Assembly (NCBI GenBank): GCA_013398955.1
Contig: VWPU01000914.1
Span: 367,682-431,681 of the forward strand
Length of the DNA stretch: 64,000 nt
From: Callaeas wilsoni
Lineage: Eukaryota > Chordata > Aves > Passeriformes > Callaeidae
Reading direction: 5' to 3'
The translations under genes were made by a program, and so were the position numbers. The notes beneath the pieces were generated by a model. It worked only from the letters and a program-made list of their open reading frames with translations, did no database searches and was not told where the DNA came from. Below, one piece after another: positions 1-13,129 of this stretch (within the stretch, counting starts at the first letter, position 1; every line of letters begins with the position of its first letter).

Positions 1-479
1 AATTCAAATATATTTCATTATGCAAAAGTATTTGCTCTTTGTAAACAACTATGTGCGCATACATGGGGTGGGATTAGCAATAAATATATCTGTACGTAAG
101 AACAAACAACTAAATATTTTTCATCTATATGAATAAAGTACAAAGAAGAAAAATGAGAAACGTATCAAAATGTAGTGAAGATGATACAGAATTTAGGATT
201 AGGGTGAAAATATTTAATGCAGGGATGAAGATGTGTAACAGGAGTAAAAAATAGAAATGATCGGTTAATTATAAAACTAGAAGAAAAGCTCAAGAAGATT
301 AAGCTGAGGGTGACAGAACAGTTTCCAGCCAAAAGTCTGAACAAACAGAAGAAGATATTTTAGGTAGCAAGATCATTATCTTGTCCTATAGGTATAGAAG
401 AGAGTAGAATAGTGTAAAGTAGCAAAGTAGGAGAGAGGAGAAACCAATTAGAGCAACAGATGGTTGGAAAGCTTTTTTA
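1..479. other. Unassigned AT-rich DNA at the left edge
   Basis: Purine-rich sequence with no frame, RNA gene or repeat that I can name. It lies directly upstream of the decayed CR1 remnant and has a similar A/G-rich composition, so the old LINE may extend into it. I cannot align it with confidence. Confidence 0.4.
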
Positions 480-1600
480 AAAATGTGTATTTTTTCAAAG
501 AAAGTTTTCAGAGTAAGTGTATTTAATTTAAAGACATGCAGGTCAAGGGAGGATGAGTAGGCAGATCACACTGTATCAATTCAGTAGCTATCTTCAAGGT
601 TTTGGGGATTATTAGACACTGGAAATGTGAGAGACCTCACATATCTGAAGTTCAGATAAGCATGTTTAATATCATGCCACATAGGAAATCATTACTCAGT
701 TGACATAAAATTAGGATTAATATCAGAAACATTAGGTCAGTAAGTAACTAAAGGGGAAATGAAAGTGGTTAATGTTAGAAAGTTTCAGGCTAGAGGGAAG
801 CTATTAAGAGAGTTCCTCAACGACCAGTCTTGGGAGAAGTCTTGTTATTTTCATAACTACTTTAGCCAAAGTGTCAGTACTATATTAGTGACCTATTCTG
901 GTAATTCATTTTTGGGGAGATAATCCATACTGAGGTGCATTGGGATATCCTTATGCAAAGAACTGGATGACCTTGAGAACACGAATAATACCAATGAAAT
1001 AAAAATCTAGCATATAAATGGCAACACCATCTCCCTAAGGACTAATAAAAACATTTCTTCCATAAGCCAGAATTTCATCAGCTGAAAATGACCGAGGTGG
1101 AAAAGGAGAAGTCATAGGATTTAAGTATGAGCTGTTAAGTGTTATATTGACAATGCAACTCTAAGCTGCATCAAACAAGATTTTTCAGGAGAGAAGGAAA
1201 TACCGATATGGGCAAAATCTAATCACTGCTATCTCTAAATTGCCACAGAACCCTGTTCTTTAACTCATGTTAAAGAATGATAAGCTTAAATTGGAAGAGG
1301 TGCAGAAAAGAGGTGCCAACGTGATCAGAGAAATGGAAAATCTATCTGACAAAAAGAGCCTGAAAATGCTTAAGCATATCTGGTCTGGTGAAATGAAAGT
1401 CAAGCAAAAATATGCCAGGAAACTGAATAGTGAAAAGAAGGAAAAATTATTCCGTCTAGGAGCCACAGCTGGCATAAGAACGAATAAATAAATATAAGGT
1501 GGCCATGAATAAAGTTAGACTGCAAATCAAAAATAATAAAAAAAGAAGTCTAAACATCACACCTATGAGAATCTGTAACAGCCTTGGAATAGGAAAAAAA
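480..1600 (+). mobile_element. Ancient, heavily decayed CR1-clade LINE: reverse-transcriptase region
   Basis: Several blocks in the right order resemble the RT and C-terminal part of CR1-clade LINE ORF2. About 634-690 resembles RT motif A and the following segment (the Y-L-D-F-S-K-A-F-D-T-V-P-H region). 811-834 resembles motif B (G-V-P-Q-G-x-V-L-G). 940-1003 matches the segment after the catalytic F-A-D-D motif, which is itself eroded (about 905-925). 1162-1178 reads like the 'gctgcatcaa' block. 1287-1330 encodes KLEEVQKRGANVIREMENLS, the counterpart of the CR1 K-L-E-R-V-Q-R-R-A-T segment. 1471-1595 matches the C-terminal 'acaagaacaaatgg' and 'ggaacagcctt' region. The reading frame is broken by many indels and stops. 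1267-1491 is open by chance and holds the best preserved part. The match is to old sauropsid CR1/L3-like consensus types recalled from memory, not to the younger avian CR1 seen at 21 kb. The edges are approximate. Confidence 0.7.
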
Positions 1601-4600
1601 GGATGCAGCTGCCATCCCCTTCCCAGAACTACACATACCTGCACTGTGCTTTAAAAGTACAGAAGGTGGATAGGTACGAACTGCTACAAGAAACAGTAAG
1701 GAGCTGGAGTTGGCAGCCAAGGAGATCCCTACCTATCTTATGTTTTCAAAATGCAACTAGCATTTTTCAGGAGCAGCTACGTATGATAAATAGAAGAGAA
1801 CAGAATATAAGTCTTCGGTTTACAGAATAATACACTGTTTTTCCATAGACTAAACACGCTAATTAAAACAATCTACCTAACTTTTTTGTGGAACTCACTA
1901 TTTCATGCCCCTGAGGTATTTGTGATCTTTTCACTTCAACTACATTTTATTACTGAACTGTTAAGTGACATTTTCACATACTTGAATATCAACTACCTTA
2001 TATAAGTCAAAATACATAGGAAAAAGACTATCCGGCACCAGCCATGAAGAATTCCATTTCTGAGACCACAAATCTGTAACTTATCCTCATCTCAATGTAT
2101 CTACATTCCTAATAGATTAAAGACAGAATAATTTTACAGGCACAGTAATTTTGTTTTGCTTTTTTAACATAACTATTCAGATGTAGCATAAGAGATGCTT
2201 TTAGTTGATGAAATCTGAATGGAGGAGACAAAAGAACCTTGTAACACCACTGCACATCTGTCCCACTCTTTCATTAACAGCCACTTTCCAGAACAGGCTC
2301 ACACATGTGATTTCTTCCTGAGGAGGTTAAGAACTGACAAAAGTCAAGTATTTACTTTTTGTAAAGAAAGAGGCTTACCTAACCAGATACATTAATTTAG
2401 ACAGTTCAGTTATCACAGACCCTTCTGAAGAGATATTTAAAGAGCAGTAACCTTTCATTTTTCTGTACCGAAATGACTGAGGAGCAAGGAAGAGTAAGTG
2501 TCAGTGAGACCTTGGCAGTTCTTTTACAACAAGCTCAGGACATTTTATTGGACCAAAAGAAGAGCCAAGAACTTACTGGGAAAGCCACTGTAGGAGAATC
2601 TTGAGAAGGAATGTTCAAAGCTAAATTAGTAATCCAAGCGTTGACTGAACAGCATCCTGGCTAATTGTCCCCAGTTCAGCCTCTGGGCCATGACCACAGT
2701 ACACTTTCCTATTTTGTATACATTTGGTATGATATTGATGGAGCATTTACCAGCTTGCACTGCTCACAGCTCCAGGCACCTGACTGAAAGGGCTGTAAAC
2801 TGCTCCAAAATCTAGTTAGCAAATTCATATACTATTACTAAACATCCTTCTTTTAAGTTAATTGTGCATTTCCCAGAAAATGTCCATGCCTTATATTCAG
2901 TTGCCTATTGCAATAGTTGCTTATTTTATAAGTTATTTAAACTTTCTTTTAAAGAAGTTAATAAAAACCCACCTATATAAAAAGCAAATAGATGATGAAA
3001 AAATGGTACTATTAGCAGTAGTGATAGAGCCTGTTTCAACCATAGCAAAATACAAATAAGGAAAGACAACATTAATAGCAACATCAGAGATCCACTATTG
3101 CTGCACAAATACAAAAGAAAGAGTAAATGACTATTACAAACAACTTCATTCAGAAAACAATTATCTGTGACAATGTACACAAGTATGCTGTCTCCAGCAC
3201 TGCCCTACAACAAACAGGTATTCACACTGGTGCCACATCTTTTAGTATGCCACTTACTACAGTTATTTCCCAATACTTCCTGACGGCGGTGTTACACAAC
3301 ATTTATACATATTAAGGGATGCCAAGAATATAGCTCAGTGCCTTCAACTCAACCTGCTCTAAATAAAATATTACTTCCCTTCCTTTACCACAGAACTTGC
3401 AGGCACTATTTGGACTTAGCTTACAGAGACATCCATCCCAGAGAGAGCCTTGTGTGAGTCCAGCACAGGTGCAATGAGTCTAATGAAAGATGTTCTGCTC
3501 TAGCAGGGCTCAAGGATATGTATCAGCAGCGATGCTGAGGTCACTGTGGTGCCTGTGACGGGAGAGCTATAAATGCTTCTGTTTACACTCGGCTGGCTTC
3601 ATTTTTCCTGCCCAAGATATGATCTGTTCTGCACCCACGGATATAAGTGGTGTCACGGGATGTGCTGCGGTGCTTCTGTAGACCCACTGTGCAAAGTCTA
3701 CCATCATTCCCAGTTTCTTTGCCACGCTTGGGCTTTTCTGCACCAGCCTAAAGAGAATTTGATAAATTATAGCTTTCATGAGCTTATTTGAGAGCTGAAA
3801 AGTACAGCTCGTATATTTAAAACACGGAGCCCTCCAGAATTCACTTTCTGTTTATTTTTTTAGTATTTGCTCTGAATGCTACCTTCCAGGTAGTTCACAC
3901 ATCTCATCACCAGCCATCCTGCTTGCAAGTACAATATAGGATTCTGATCCTATAGCCCTAGAAATGTATAATGATTAAAAAAACACTGATAATTGAACCC
4001 CAAATTTACATTTAAATGAGCTATTACTTTTTAAAAAAACAGCTATCTTGCTATCGTAAACCTATTAAAACATTCGGTTTTTATGTAGCTACTTTTATGT
4101 AGCTCTTGAGCATTGACTTAGATCCATACTCAGCTGTTCCATTTATTAAAATCTGCCATTTCATCTGCAGAATTTGTACTTGTTAGTATAGGAACTTTAT
4201 CAGGATCTCTTAAGTAAGTTTAAAAAAAAAAAAAAAAGGTGTTGGATAAATATAATCTTAGGCACAATATACTGCTTGGTGTTTTCCGTATAAACCTTTA
4301 GACTAGTATTGCTGAGCAAAATTACTGGAGAACTGCATTTACTTCTGCTGTCACTTAAGAGTTCTATCTTATTTCTGGCACTTTCTAATCAGCTAATTGG
4401 TTTCGACCTTGTTGGGCTCTGCAAATGCAGTCCATGCAGCAAATTATACAAAGACAGCAGCTGGTCCCATAATGTTATTGTACATTGCTTCATCTCCTGA
4501 ATGAGATTTATCTCCCTGAGCCAGTCTGTCACATGATCTGAAGAAAAAAATAATTTGGGGGCTTTTTTTTTTTTTAACTAAGAAGAATGTGTAAATCACA

Positions 4601-7600
4601 AACACAGAACAATTTCCACTGAGTGTGGAAACACTGTGAATGTATTTAGTACTCACATTTTTCTTAGGACAGTAGGAAACTAATTTGTCTCTTTCCTGAG
4701 CCTTTTAAATAGATGATGTTGTTATCTCAGGTGACATGTCAGCAGAAAGCTAACATGCAGTAGAGGCAGTACACAATACTAATGAAACACTCCAGAGGCA
4801 AATCTGGTACACACTGTCACTAATTCAAAGTTTATGGTAGGTTTTCTTATCAGTGAAGCCACCTTTTCCATTTTCTCTTTCTTTACTGGCTTTATCCATA
4901 TTAAGCTTGAAGGAACAAGAAAGCTCTCATACATGGCTTGCTGAATATTGGCATGATTAATACCTGCTCCCTGACAGCTGTTTGAATTGAAGTGTTCTCT
5001 CACTGTAAATAGTCTGGACCGTGTTTGTACCGAGGTCTGGCTTTTGAGAAAGGTCTCTCATATGCACAAGAGGGTAGCAGGAGAGAGGGCATGCAAACTC
5101 ATTCTCCATGCTTGCCCTACTTTCTACAATACCTGGTGTGCCACAAAATAAGCCTGAGCAGTCAGGATCACAGAACGAGGGCTTTTAAAATCATGTTAAT
5201 TCTGAACTAGCATCAGGTGCCAACAACTTATTTTGTGTTTAAAAAGTGCTGTTAACTCAGCATCAGGAGACAGTTGTAGCTGAAACACAAATGGGCCCCC
5301 ACTGATTATGTAGGACAGTACAAGGGTCAATAATTCAAAGAAAAAAATCTCTTTGACTAATTACAGGCCTGAAGGTCACCAAAGATCTCCAAACAAATCT
5401 AAATTGTCTTTCTAATGCAGTCATCACAGCATCTCCATGATAAAGGTAAGTATTGTTGCCATTTCCAGGAGAAATGGACAGGAAAAGATAATGGCATGAG
5501 GTGACCCGATAACGTATGACTGCAATTCCAACTTTTTATAAGCAAGGGTGCTCTTCTTCACACTGCTCTGTTCAACCAGGATGCATCTTCTGCTCTTTCT
5601 CTGGCCTAAAGGTAGATCAGTTACCCAGGTGGATTAATAGGGAGGAGCCCTATGCCAAAAGCAGCTGTTTTCATCGACCACGTCCTCCCCTATTCCCCGT
5701 AAATTCAAATGGCTTGCCATTCATCACCAAATGGAGGCATCTGCCACCATGGTTTCCTTGAAATTTAGCTGGAACTGATGAGTACTTATAGCAATGCTTG
5801 GGGGGAAAACCATACAATCACATTTAGCTCTCTAGCAATTAATTTGATGTGCATTTTTTACACCAGAACTTGCAACAAACTTTCAAGTTGAACTACTGGT
5901 GTTCACCTCAGAGTATCTTCACATGACAGAAGGAATTAGACATTTTTAAGGGACATTTTTATCAATTGTAGCAATTTACAGTAGACAGCCCCAAAATACT
6001 GCCTCAGCCACACAGTTACACATCTTGATTTGATTTTTTTCTTCCTCCTGCTGCTGCCCCAAAAAAAGCTGCTGATGAGTTGCAGCACCTGACTTTCCAT
6101 GATACAAAACAAGACTCATTTTCCATGGCGCTGAAAAGCCAAATCTCTCTAGGGAGACAATGTTTCCTCCTATTGCATCTCCTTTTCCTCTCACCATGTC
6201 ACGTGCGCACTTCAGAAGCACAAGACACCTTCCTGTTTTGTGCTGAGTATCATTTTTTGCTCAATTTCTAATCAGCCATTTGTTAAGGGAGCTGCAAAAG
6301 CACACAAAGGCAGCAGCTGTTCCCTCGCTGCTGCGAACGTGCAGCTCCGTGAGCAACTGCTGTTTGAGGCACTGCGCAGAGGTGGCTGGTGATGCTCACT
6401 GAGGCCTCCCCAACATCCCAAAGAGAATGCTTCTCCTCTGGAATGACTCTCACCCTATGGCACGAACAATTAAATTGCTACCAGCACCTTTTTTTTAATA
6501 TAGGCATTAAGCTCATGAAAACACAAAACGTTTTCCGAATGTGTTACTTTATGAAGAGCATAATCTAAAGACACGGAGGGTACTTTAAAAAAATATAACA
6601 CATTTGTTTTTTAAAATACTCTATCTGTTTTGCAGAAGAGGTTATTTTACTATTTGGTAGTTTTCATACTATTATAAGCACAAATCAAGCATAATTAACA
6701 AAATTATGTGTAATACCTAATTCAGATACATCCACCAGGGAAGCAAAAATAGAGAGCATTCTACACCTCAAGTTAAGGGTACAGAAACATATTAAGGAAT
6801 GGACAAAAACCCCAGGATTATGCAAAACTGAAATGAAACATCTAGGCTGATACTCCATCTCATTACATCTTGCAACACTTCAACAGTTTTTAAATAAATA
6901 ATACCTATTAAATCTGATTTTCCCAGTATTTGACATTCAGTTTAAAAAAGGGAGAGGGAAAATCAAGTTTAGATGAAAGTGCTCAAACATATATGGATAC
7001 AAATAAAGGTTCTAAACAGAAAAAGTTGTTGGTGTGATGCCCCTTTAAGGAAGGATCAGTTGAATATGCTAAATTAAAAGCTTCTCTAAGTCTTCGACAG
7101 AACTTTCAATACTTTAAGTAGCATTACTAGGGGTTTTCAAAAAAACCAATTTGTTCCTTTCCTAGGAAGAAATCTGCATTTTTGTACTTTGCTCCTGTGA
7201 AGACCCTTAGTGTCAGCAGAGCCCTCCAAAAGACCAAGACACGTGACAATACAGATTAATTTGAGGTAACCTGGTCCAAACCTCTACTACTTAGGAAATG
7301 AAACACTGATACAGTTATTTAGCTCCCAAGGAAGAAATATGATCCTCCATTTTAAAAAAACTAATGTGGCAGATCAGATCAGTGTTCATGTGAACAGCAT
7401 CTTTTACTGGAGAGATACTGTTTAAATGCATACCCCCTTGTTTTTTGGCTCAGTACTTCAACTGGGCTTAAAATTAATACTACTAGATTTGTTAACTAAA
7501 ATCCCTCTTTTTTTATAGAGTATGTTTTACAGTGAAGTATCTCTAGATAAAAGGTAGATAACCATGTTACCACTGTGAAAACTGCCCAAGAAATTACCTA

Positions 7601-8189
7601 ATAATGGGCTTCAGTGTGTATTACTGTGCAAAACACTGAGTAAAACAGACAGATTTTAATGAGAATTTAAGCATTTCCACTGTATTTTCTATAGGCTTTA
7701 AAGCATTCATCAAGCAAAATTATTTGAACACTGTGTTGCCTTTTACTAATTCAGCTTATTTGATAGCAGCAGATCAAAATTATACATATTAAATATACAT
7801 ATGTAGAAAGCAGGATATTGAATAGTGAAATGCCTGAAATGCTAAATTAAATCACAATAAAAATTTGCTGTAGGACATGAATCCATACGCGTTTTGAATT
7901 TAATGAAGTAAACTTACATAAAAATGCATGCAATTGCTATGTAACCCTCAAAAAAATGTACTTACCTACATAATTGCTGCTATTGATAATTGCAGGGAAA
8001 TATAAATTAAAATAACTCATTTTGTAAGAGGAATATTTTGTATCTAGAAAAACATCAGTCACCTACACAACTCTGTATCCCTGCACATCACAAATAGGAA
8101 GCAGTTATGTTGTTACTATTTAGCATTACATTATGTACAGCAAACCTGTACTTAAATATCTATTTCTATAGTAATTACATGTGAGAAGG
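1601..8189. other. AT-rich non-coding stretch, no gene recognised
   Basis: I see no exon, RNA gene or classifiable mobile element. It contains a 16-base A tract at 4222-4237 and a 13-base T tract at 4563-4575. The only unusual frame is a protein-like 70-codon minus-strand ORF at 3567-3779, discussed under findings. The rest has frequent stops in all frames and the composition of intron or intergenic DNA. Confidence 0.6.
4222..4237 (+). repeat. Poly-A tract (16 A)
   Basis: Sixteen consecutive A residues in AT-rich DNA. There is no upstream coding or SINE-like body, so it reads as a simple homopolymer rather than a retroposon tail. Confidence 0.9.
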
Positions 8190-8620
8190 CTGTAAGAGCA
8201 CATGTCTAGCAGTGGCCAGTGTCTCAGAGGACAACCCTCTGTGGCATCTTTAGGTGGTGTCAGGAGGGCAGAGAGAGGTGTGCAGCCCAGTGCCTTGAAC
8301 TGATAGGGCCCCCTTTACAAGAACCCACAGCAGTGCTCTGAGATGCCCTGAGCAACACGACCAGAGCTGACCTCAGTCAGAAAATGCCTCCTCTGCCTGG
8401 AAAGCTATCCTGCTTCCCCTGGGAGGCCTCAGGTGATGAACTGGGAAGGAGTGTGGAGCAGCTGGCAGGACACCCTCTTCTCCCACCTCCCTGGCAAACG
8501 GGACTCCCACAAGGTGTTCGAACTCTACTCTTTCCTCTACACCCTCTTGATCAGCACAAGGGCACAGGCCCTCCATTTTTAGGCAGGAAATATCATTTTT
8601 ATCTAAGTACTAGAAAGCCT
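8190..8620. other. GC-richer block of unknown nature
   Basis: A block of about 430 bp clearly richer in G+C than its surroundings, with frames open on both strands (67 codons minus, 79 codons plus). Neither translation resembles a family I know. It could be an old repeat, an LTR piece or a regulatory element. The high G+C alone explains the open frames. Confidence 0.4.
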
Positions 8621-11600
8621 TGAGTGGCTCTGTATGAGACTAAAATCACAATTTTTGCCATTTATGCTAGCTGATATAATGAAGGAGAGAATCAGCCCCC
8701 TAATGCAAATGATACTATGCCACCTTCAGTGTGAAGGATATACATAAAATCTAAAATGTATTCTATTTGAGTGAGAATATAAATAAAATTATGCAAAGAA
8801 TGTGCTTGTGACACGAAGTGGTGGATTTTTTGGTGGTAATTTCTGAGGGGGAACATTGCGTAGGCACTAGCCTATAGGATAAGGTCACAGTTAGAACTAA
8901 GAAGCCTCCCTCTAAAAGGCAGAAAAGTATGATAAATTACAGAGTTACATGAATTTTACGGAGTTCCTGGTATTGTTCCAGTGGTGCTATAATCCACTCT
9001 GGCTGCCATTCTTGTTCTAACACTCATTTTTGTACAGAGACATAAAAAAAGAGCAGCATGTTCTCTCATGTAACACGTGTGCATCTCACCCAGATATCCC
9101 TGAAATTCACAGTTCTTTGCAAAACAAAACTCACGCCTGCTGTCTGGAGTCTATTCATAAAAAATGTAACAATATCTAAACATCAGCAGCCCCCATACAC
9201 AACTCTCATGCCAAAATCTGGTTACCTTGAATGTGAGAGGAGACTCACACCCAATTGCTGTATAACGAAGCAGGCAAACAGCCCATCTGCCACAGGATGA
9301 GCCAGGAGCACCTACACACACTAACAAGATGAAATGTCTTAAACAAACATTACTCATTTATTAGAGAAAAATGCACATTGGGCCAAGTGATTCACCTTTT
9401 AAAGAAGCTGCAAAAGAGTTACTCTACTTCAACACCCCCCTCTGTAATGCCATTGAAATAACCACTCAAGTTTAATAAAATATTTACACTGTTTAAAACG
9501 TTTAGGCCATTTCAATATTTTTGAAGATGGAAAATTATGGTTAAGGGAGCATCTTTAAACCTGAGGAATATTATATACCAAGTCAAGCTCAATAATAGAT
9601 GAAATTGTACATACTGTTAGCAAATTTTAGTTACAAGTCTTAACAGAGATATGATTAATTAAAATACTAATTTGTACTTCCACTGTATTTCAAAAAAGTA
9701 TATTATAAATGAATAACAAATTCCTGACAGTCCAGTGACTCATGTTGAAAAGGCTGGCTTTTGCTGCTTCTGCTACTTACATAAATTGAAAAAGCAATAT
9801 AAAATACTACTCATTTAATGGAACTATTAAATAAGCCAACAAACAAAAAGCTAAAACATTCTTTGGTAGACTTGTAAATAGGGCTGAAGGGTATTAAAGA
9901 GCAGGAATTAAAAAGTGAACAGTATTGACATCTGCACTTCAGGTTCTTTTTACAGTGAGAAAGGAATAAATATAGAGGATGGTTCATTTGGTTTAGTTCA
10001 TGTATCTGCTTTAGGTTAACTGCCTTTAGAAAGAAATGTTTCTCTTCTCTAAAAACAGATGCTAGATCACAGTCTGATAGCTGCATTTGTAGATATTTAA
10101 AAGTTAAATTGAACTCTACCCGCTGTTTCCAGACGATAGCAAAAATCTCACCCCAAAACAACACTCCCTCTCTCCCAAAAAAATTGCAAAAAACCATTAC
10201 TGATAAGGATTTACTTAGTTTAAAGAGCAAGACTTTGGTGCAATAAGATTACACCATTAACCTACAAAAAGGAGAGACATAAAAGGTCTTCTCCCTTCAC
10301 CTAGCACAGCAGATCCAGCAACGGATTTAAATTGCAGCCATGCAGATTTAGACCTCCAGTTAGGATTAACTTTATAATGGCCAGCTAATTGCTGTCTAAG
10401 CCTAAACAGACTTCCTAAGAATGCTGTGAAATGTCCACTCCTCTGAATTTTGCTAAAAGAGCTGATATCTCTTGGAAATTATTTCTGTTTAAAAGGTAGG
10501 GGACAGACAAGAAAATGTCCATGTAACTCCTCTGTTGTAAGAGCGGTTCTTGGCTGATGGGTTTGGTGTCCACCTTACACACCTGTCTATTGCCAGTCAC
10601 TTTCCAAAGCCCCTCAGAAAGCACTGCTACTCCACCTTGGCAGAACCATTCCAGCTTTCAAACCCAGTAGAGAACTTGAGGGCCCACAAATGCACAACCC
10701 ATACTAGTTTTTTTTTAAAAACACTGTTCAGTGTCAGAAACAAAGGCAGCATGCCTAATTTCATTACAGTGTTGCAAATTAGCCTCCTTTAACCCAGGAA
10801 CAGCCGTTTGGCACAGTGGTTTTGTTTTCCATTAACTTTCCGTAATCATATTCCAAGTCTCAGTAATGATTTAATACCTTGTGTTCATTGCCAGTTTTGC
10901 TGCTGCCAGTGTTTTACCTGCCTTTTTCCCCCTCTCCCAATCCCATCATCGATGCAGTCTGGGCAAGGCACAGTGCTTAAGCACAGGAGAGTGCTTATCC
11001 ACGGAAAACACTCGCTTCATGCCTCCAAGTCTCAAGGAAGCCATCAAGTGTCCTTGAGTCAGTGAGCTTACACTCAATTAATTCCAAGAACACTGAAAGT
11101 CGTTACTTACGGCCACAAGAGGCACTATTTTGTCTTTATTTCCTCCATGCCAATAAATTTTCATGAACCAAATACATTCACCTTTCTTACCCTCTACCAA
11201 AATGTCATGTCTAACTGGAAAAATCCCAGTAGAAAAGTTACATAAGCTAAAAAAGGCTTGTATTTTATCTCAGAAAATTTTTAAAAGCAGTATTCGCTCA
11301 CAAAGAAAAAAACAACCAAAAGACCTAAAGAAAAATCAAAACAAAAAGCAAAAAAAAAAAAAAACAGCCAAAAATAAAAAAGAAAAGGTAAACTTTGATG
11401 TCTTTTTAATAGTGCTTTGAGGGCAATTTTGCATTCTATTTCTTTCCAATCCAAAAGAAATAAACTGACTGCTCTCTTTTGCTTTTAATAGTGTGTTGAT
11501 CATCAACAGTATACACCCATTATCTTTAACCATCCCTGTTTTCTCCCTCTTTTCTCTTTCTATCCTTTTGCCACACAAGGATATTTCTTATTGCCTTATT

Positions 11601-13129
11601 TTTACTCCCTTCTTTTTCCAGCACTGATGTTCGACATAATCTCTACACAGTTTCCACCACTTCCACTGTTAGAACTGACTTTTAAGCTCTTGGCAAACAA
11701 TTACAGCAAAAAAATCTGAAGTATTTTGGAATTAATCACACTTTTTGGGGAATTTAATTAAGCACAAGAGTATGATGATACCCTACAGATTATACAAAAA
11801 TCACATGCTTTTTGTGACTGAGATTCAACACCTAAACCAACGTTTTTCACTGAATTACTAACCTATACTAGTATTGTGCCTTATATTGGAAAGGGATAGT
11901 GCCAAGATAATCCTTGGTTTTTTGCACCTCATACTTTTGCAATTCAATCTGCCTCCTCAAACTCTTCACTTTCTACAACAGATTAAGTGCCCTTGCAACA
12001 AAAGTAGGAAATGAATGTATTAGCTATCTCGGAATTCCTTTTAGCACTTCTATTAATGGAATATTGTAGCTGCTGTGTGTCTTGACTGTATCTTTCTATT
12101 CAGCATTTTTATATGGTATGACTACAGGAATGAATCATTAATTTCCTCCCGCCCCCTTAACATTAGCTGTGGTTGGTTTTCTGTGTCCCTTACGGTGGTG
12201 GAAAGAACACTTAATGGTCCTTCTACTAGCATTTGTGCTGTTACATCCAAAATGGGATCAGTGTGCAACCACTGACAACAGAAATTTTCCTGTATCATGC
12301 TCAGAATTAGTCCCAGATGAAACTGAGTGAGTCAAAATAAACCCTAACAACTAATCTGGGCCCATCTGAAGCAAAAAGTGGTAGTTATAACACTTATTTA
12401 AAGAAATTAAGTATTACTTGTCACTCCATTAGTAGACTAAAACAAGCATGTAAAGAAATTCTGTTAGAAACCTTCTGCATCTGCAGAGACTAGAAGAAAC
12501 TCCAAATGTGGCAGAGTAATTCTGAACACTGCACGTTTTATTAGATCTTGATAGGTCAAATCTCAAAGGGGAGCACAGTGAAGTCTGAAAGACTTTGCAC
12601 TAATACTTCAGATCTTATAAATAGGTATTTCCATCTTTCACTTAAGTTCTTAATCAAATCTCTACAGGAAAACAAAAAACCCCACATTTTATTGTGTACA
12701 AAAATACAACAGAGTAAAACATGCTACAAGTGTAATTTTTGTAAAAGTGCACTACAAAACCAGAAAAGAAACCAAAGAGAATGGGAATACTTCTCCGCTA
12801 TTACCGTGAGGAAGAGAATATGGCTGCATCTTATTGACCATACTCAAATAGCTAACATGTATACAGCAGACCTCAAACCTGGTCTCAGAACAGCAAACAT
12901 AAACAGTTCAACCCAGCTCATGGCCAGCTATTTAAGACGCAAGGGAAAGGGGAAGCATATGAATATATGCGTATGTACAGAGTGTACCAGGGTTACAAAA
13001 CTAGCCCTCGCAAACTAGCTTGTTATGTAAAAAAATAATACAACCTGCAAAAATTAACATATACTTGCCCTGGGTAATCCAAAACATTACTGTATTCCAT
13101 ATCCCTCTGTGCCCAAAAATGGTCACTGT
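8621..13129. other. AT-rich non-coding stretch, no gene recognised
   Basis: No recognisable exons or RNA genes. It contains an A-rich low-complexity patch near 11305-11390. Two longer open frames, 9811-10230 (minus, 139 codons) and 12548-13018 (plus, 156 codons), have low-complexity translations typical of AT-rich noise and match no family I recognise. Confidence 0.6.
11305..11390 (+). repeat. A-rich low-complexity patch
   Basis: An A-dominated patch with a 15-base A run at 11350-11364, interrupted by single C and G bases. It produces the lysine-rich translation seen in one frame there and is not coding. Confidence 0.85.

Noticed and set aside
9811..10230. 139-codon minus-strand frame
   Set aside because: The translation is rich in F, L, S, C and K with no motif, and no splice or promoter signals stand out. 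It is probably chance.
12548..13018. 156-codon plus-strand frame with a CYKCNFC motif that recalls a zinc finger
   Set aside because: It opens with a TTG rather than an ATG, the second Cys/His pair is missing, the composition is that of AT-rich noise, and one frame of this length is expected roughly by chance in 64 kb on six frames.
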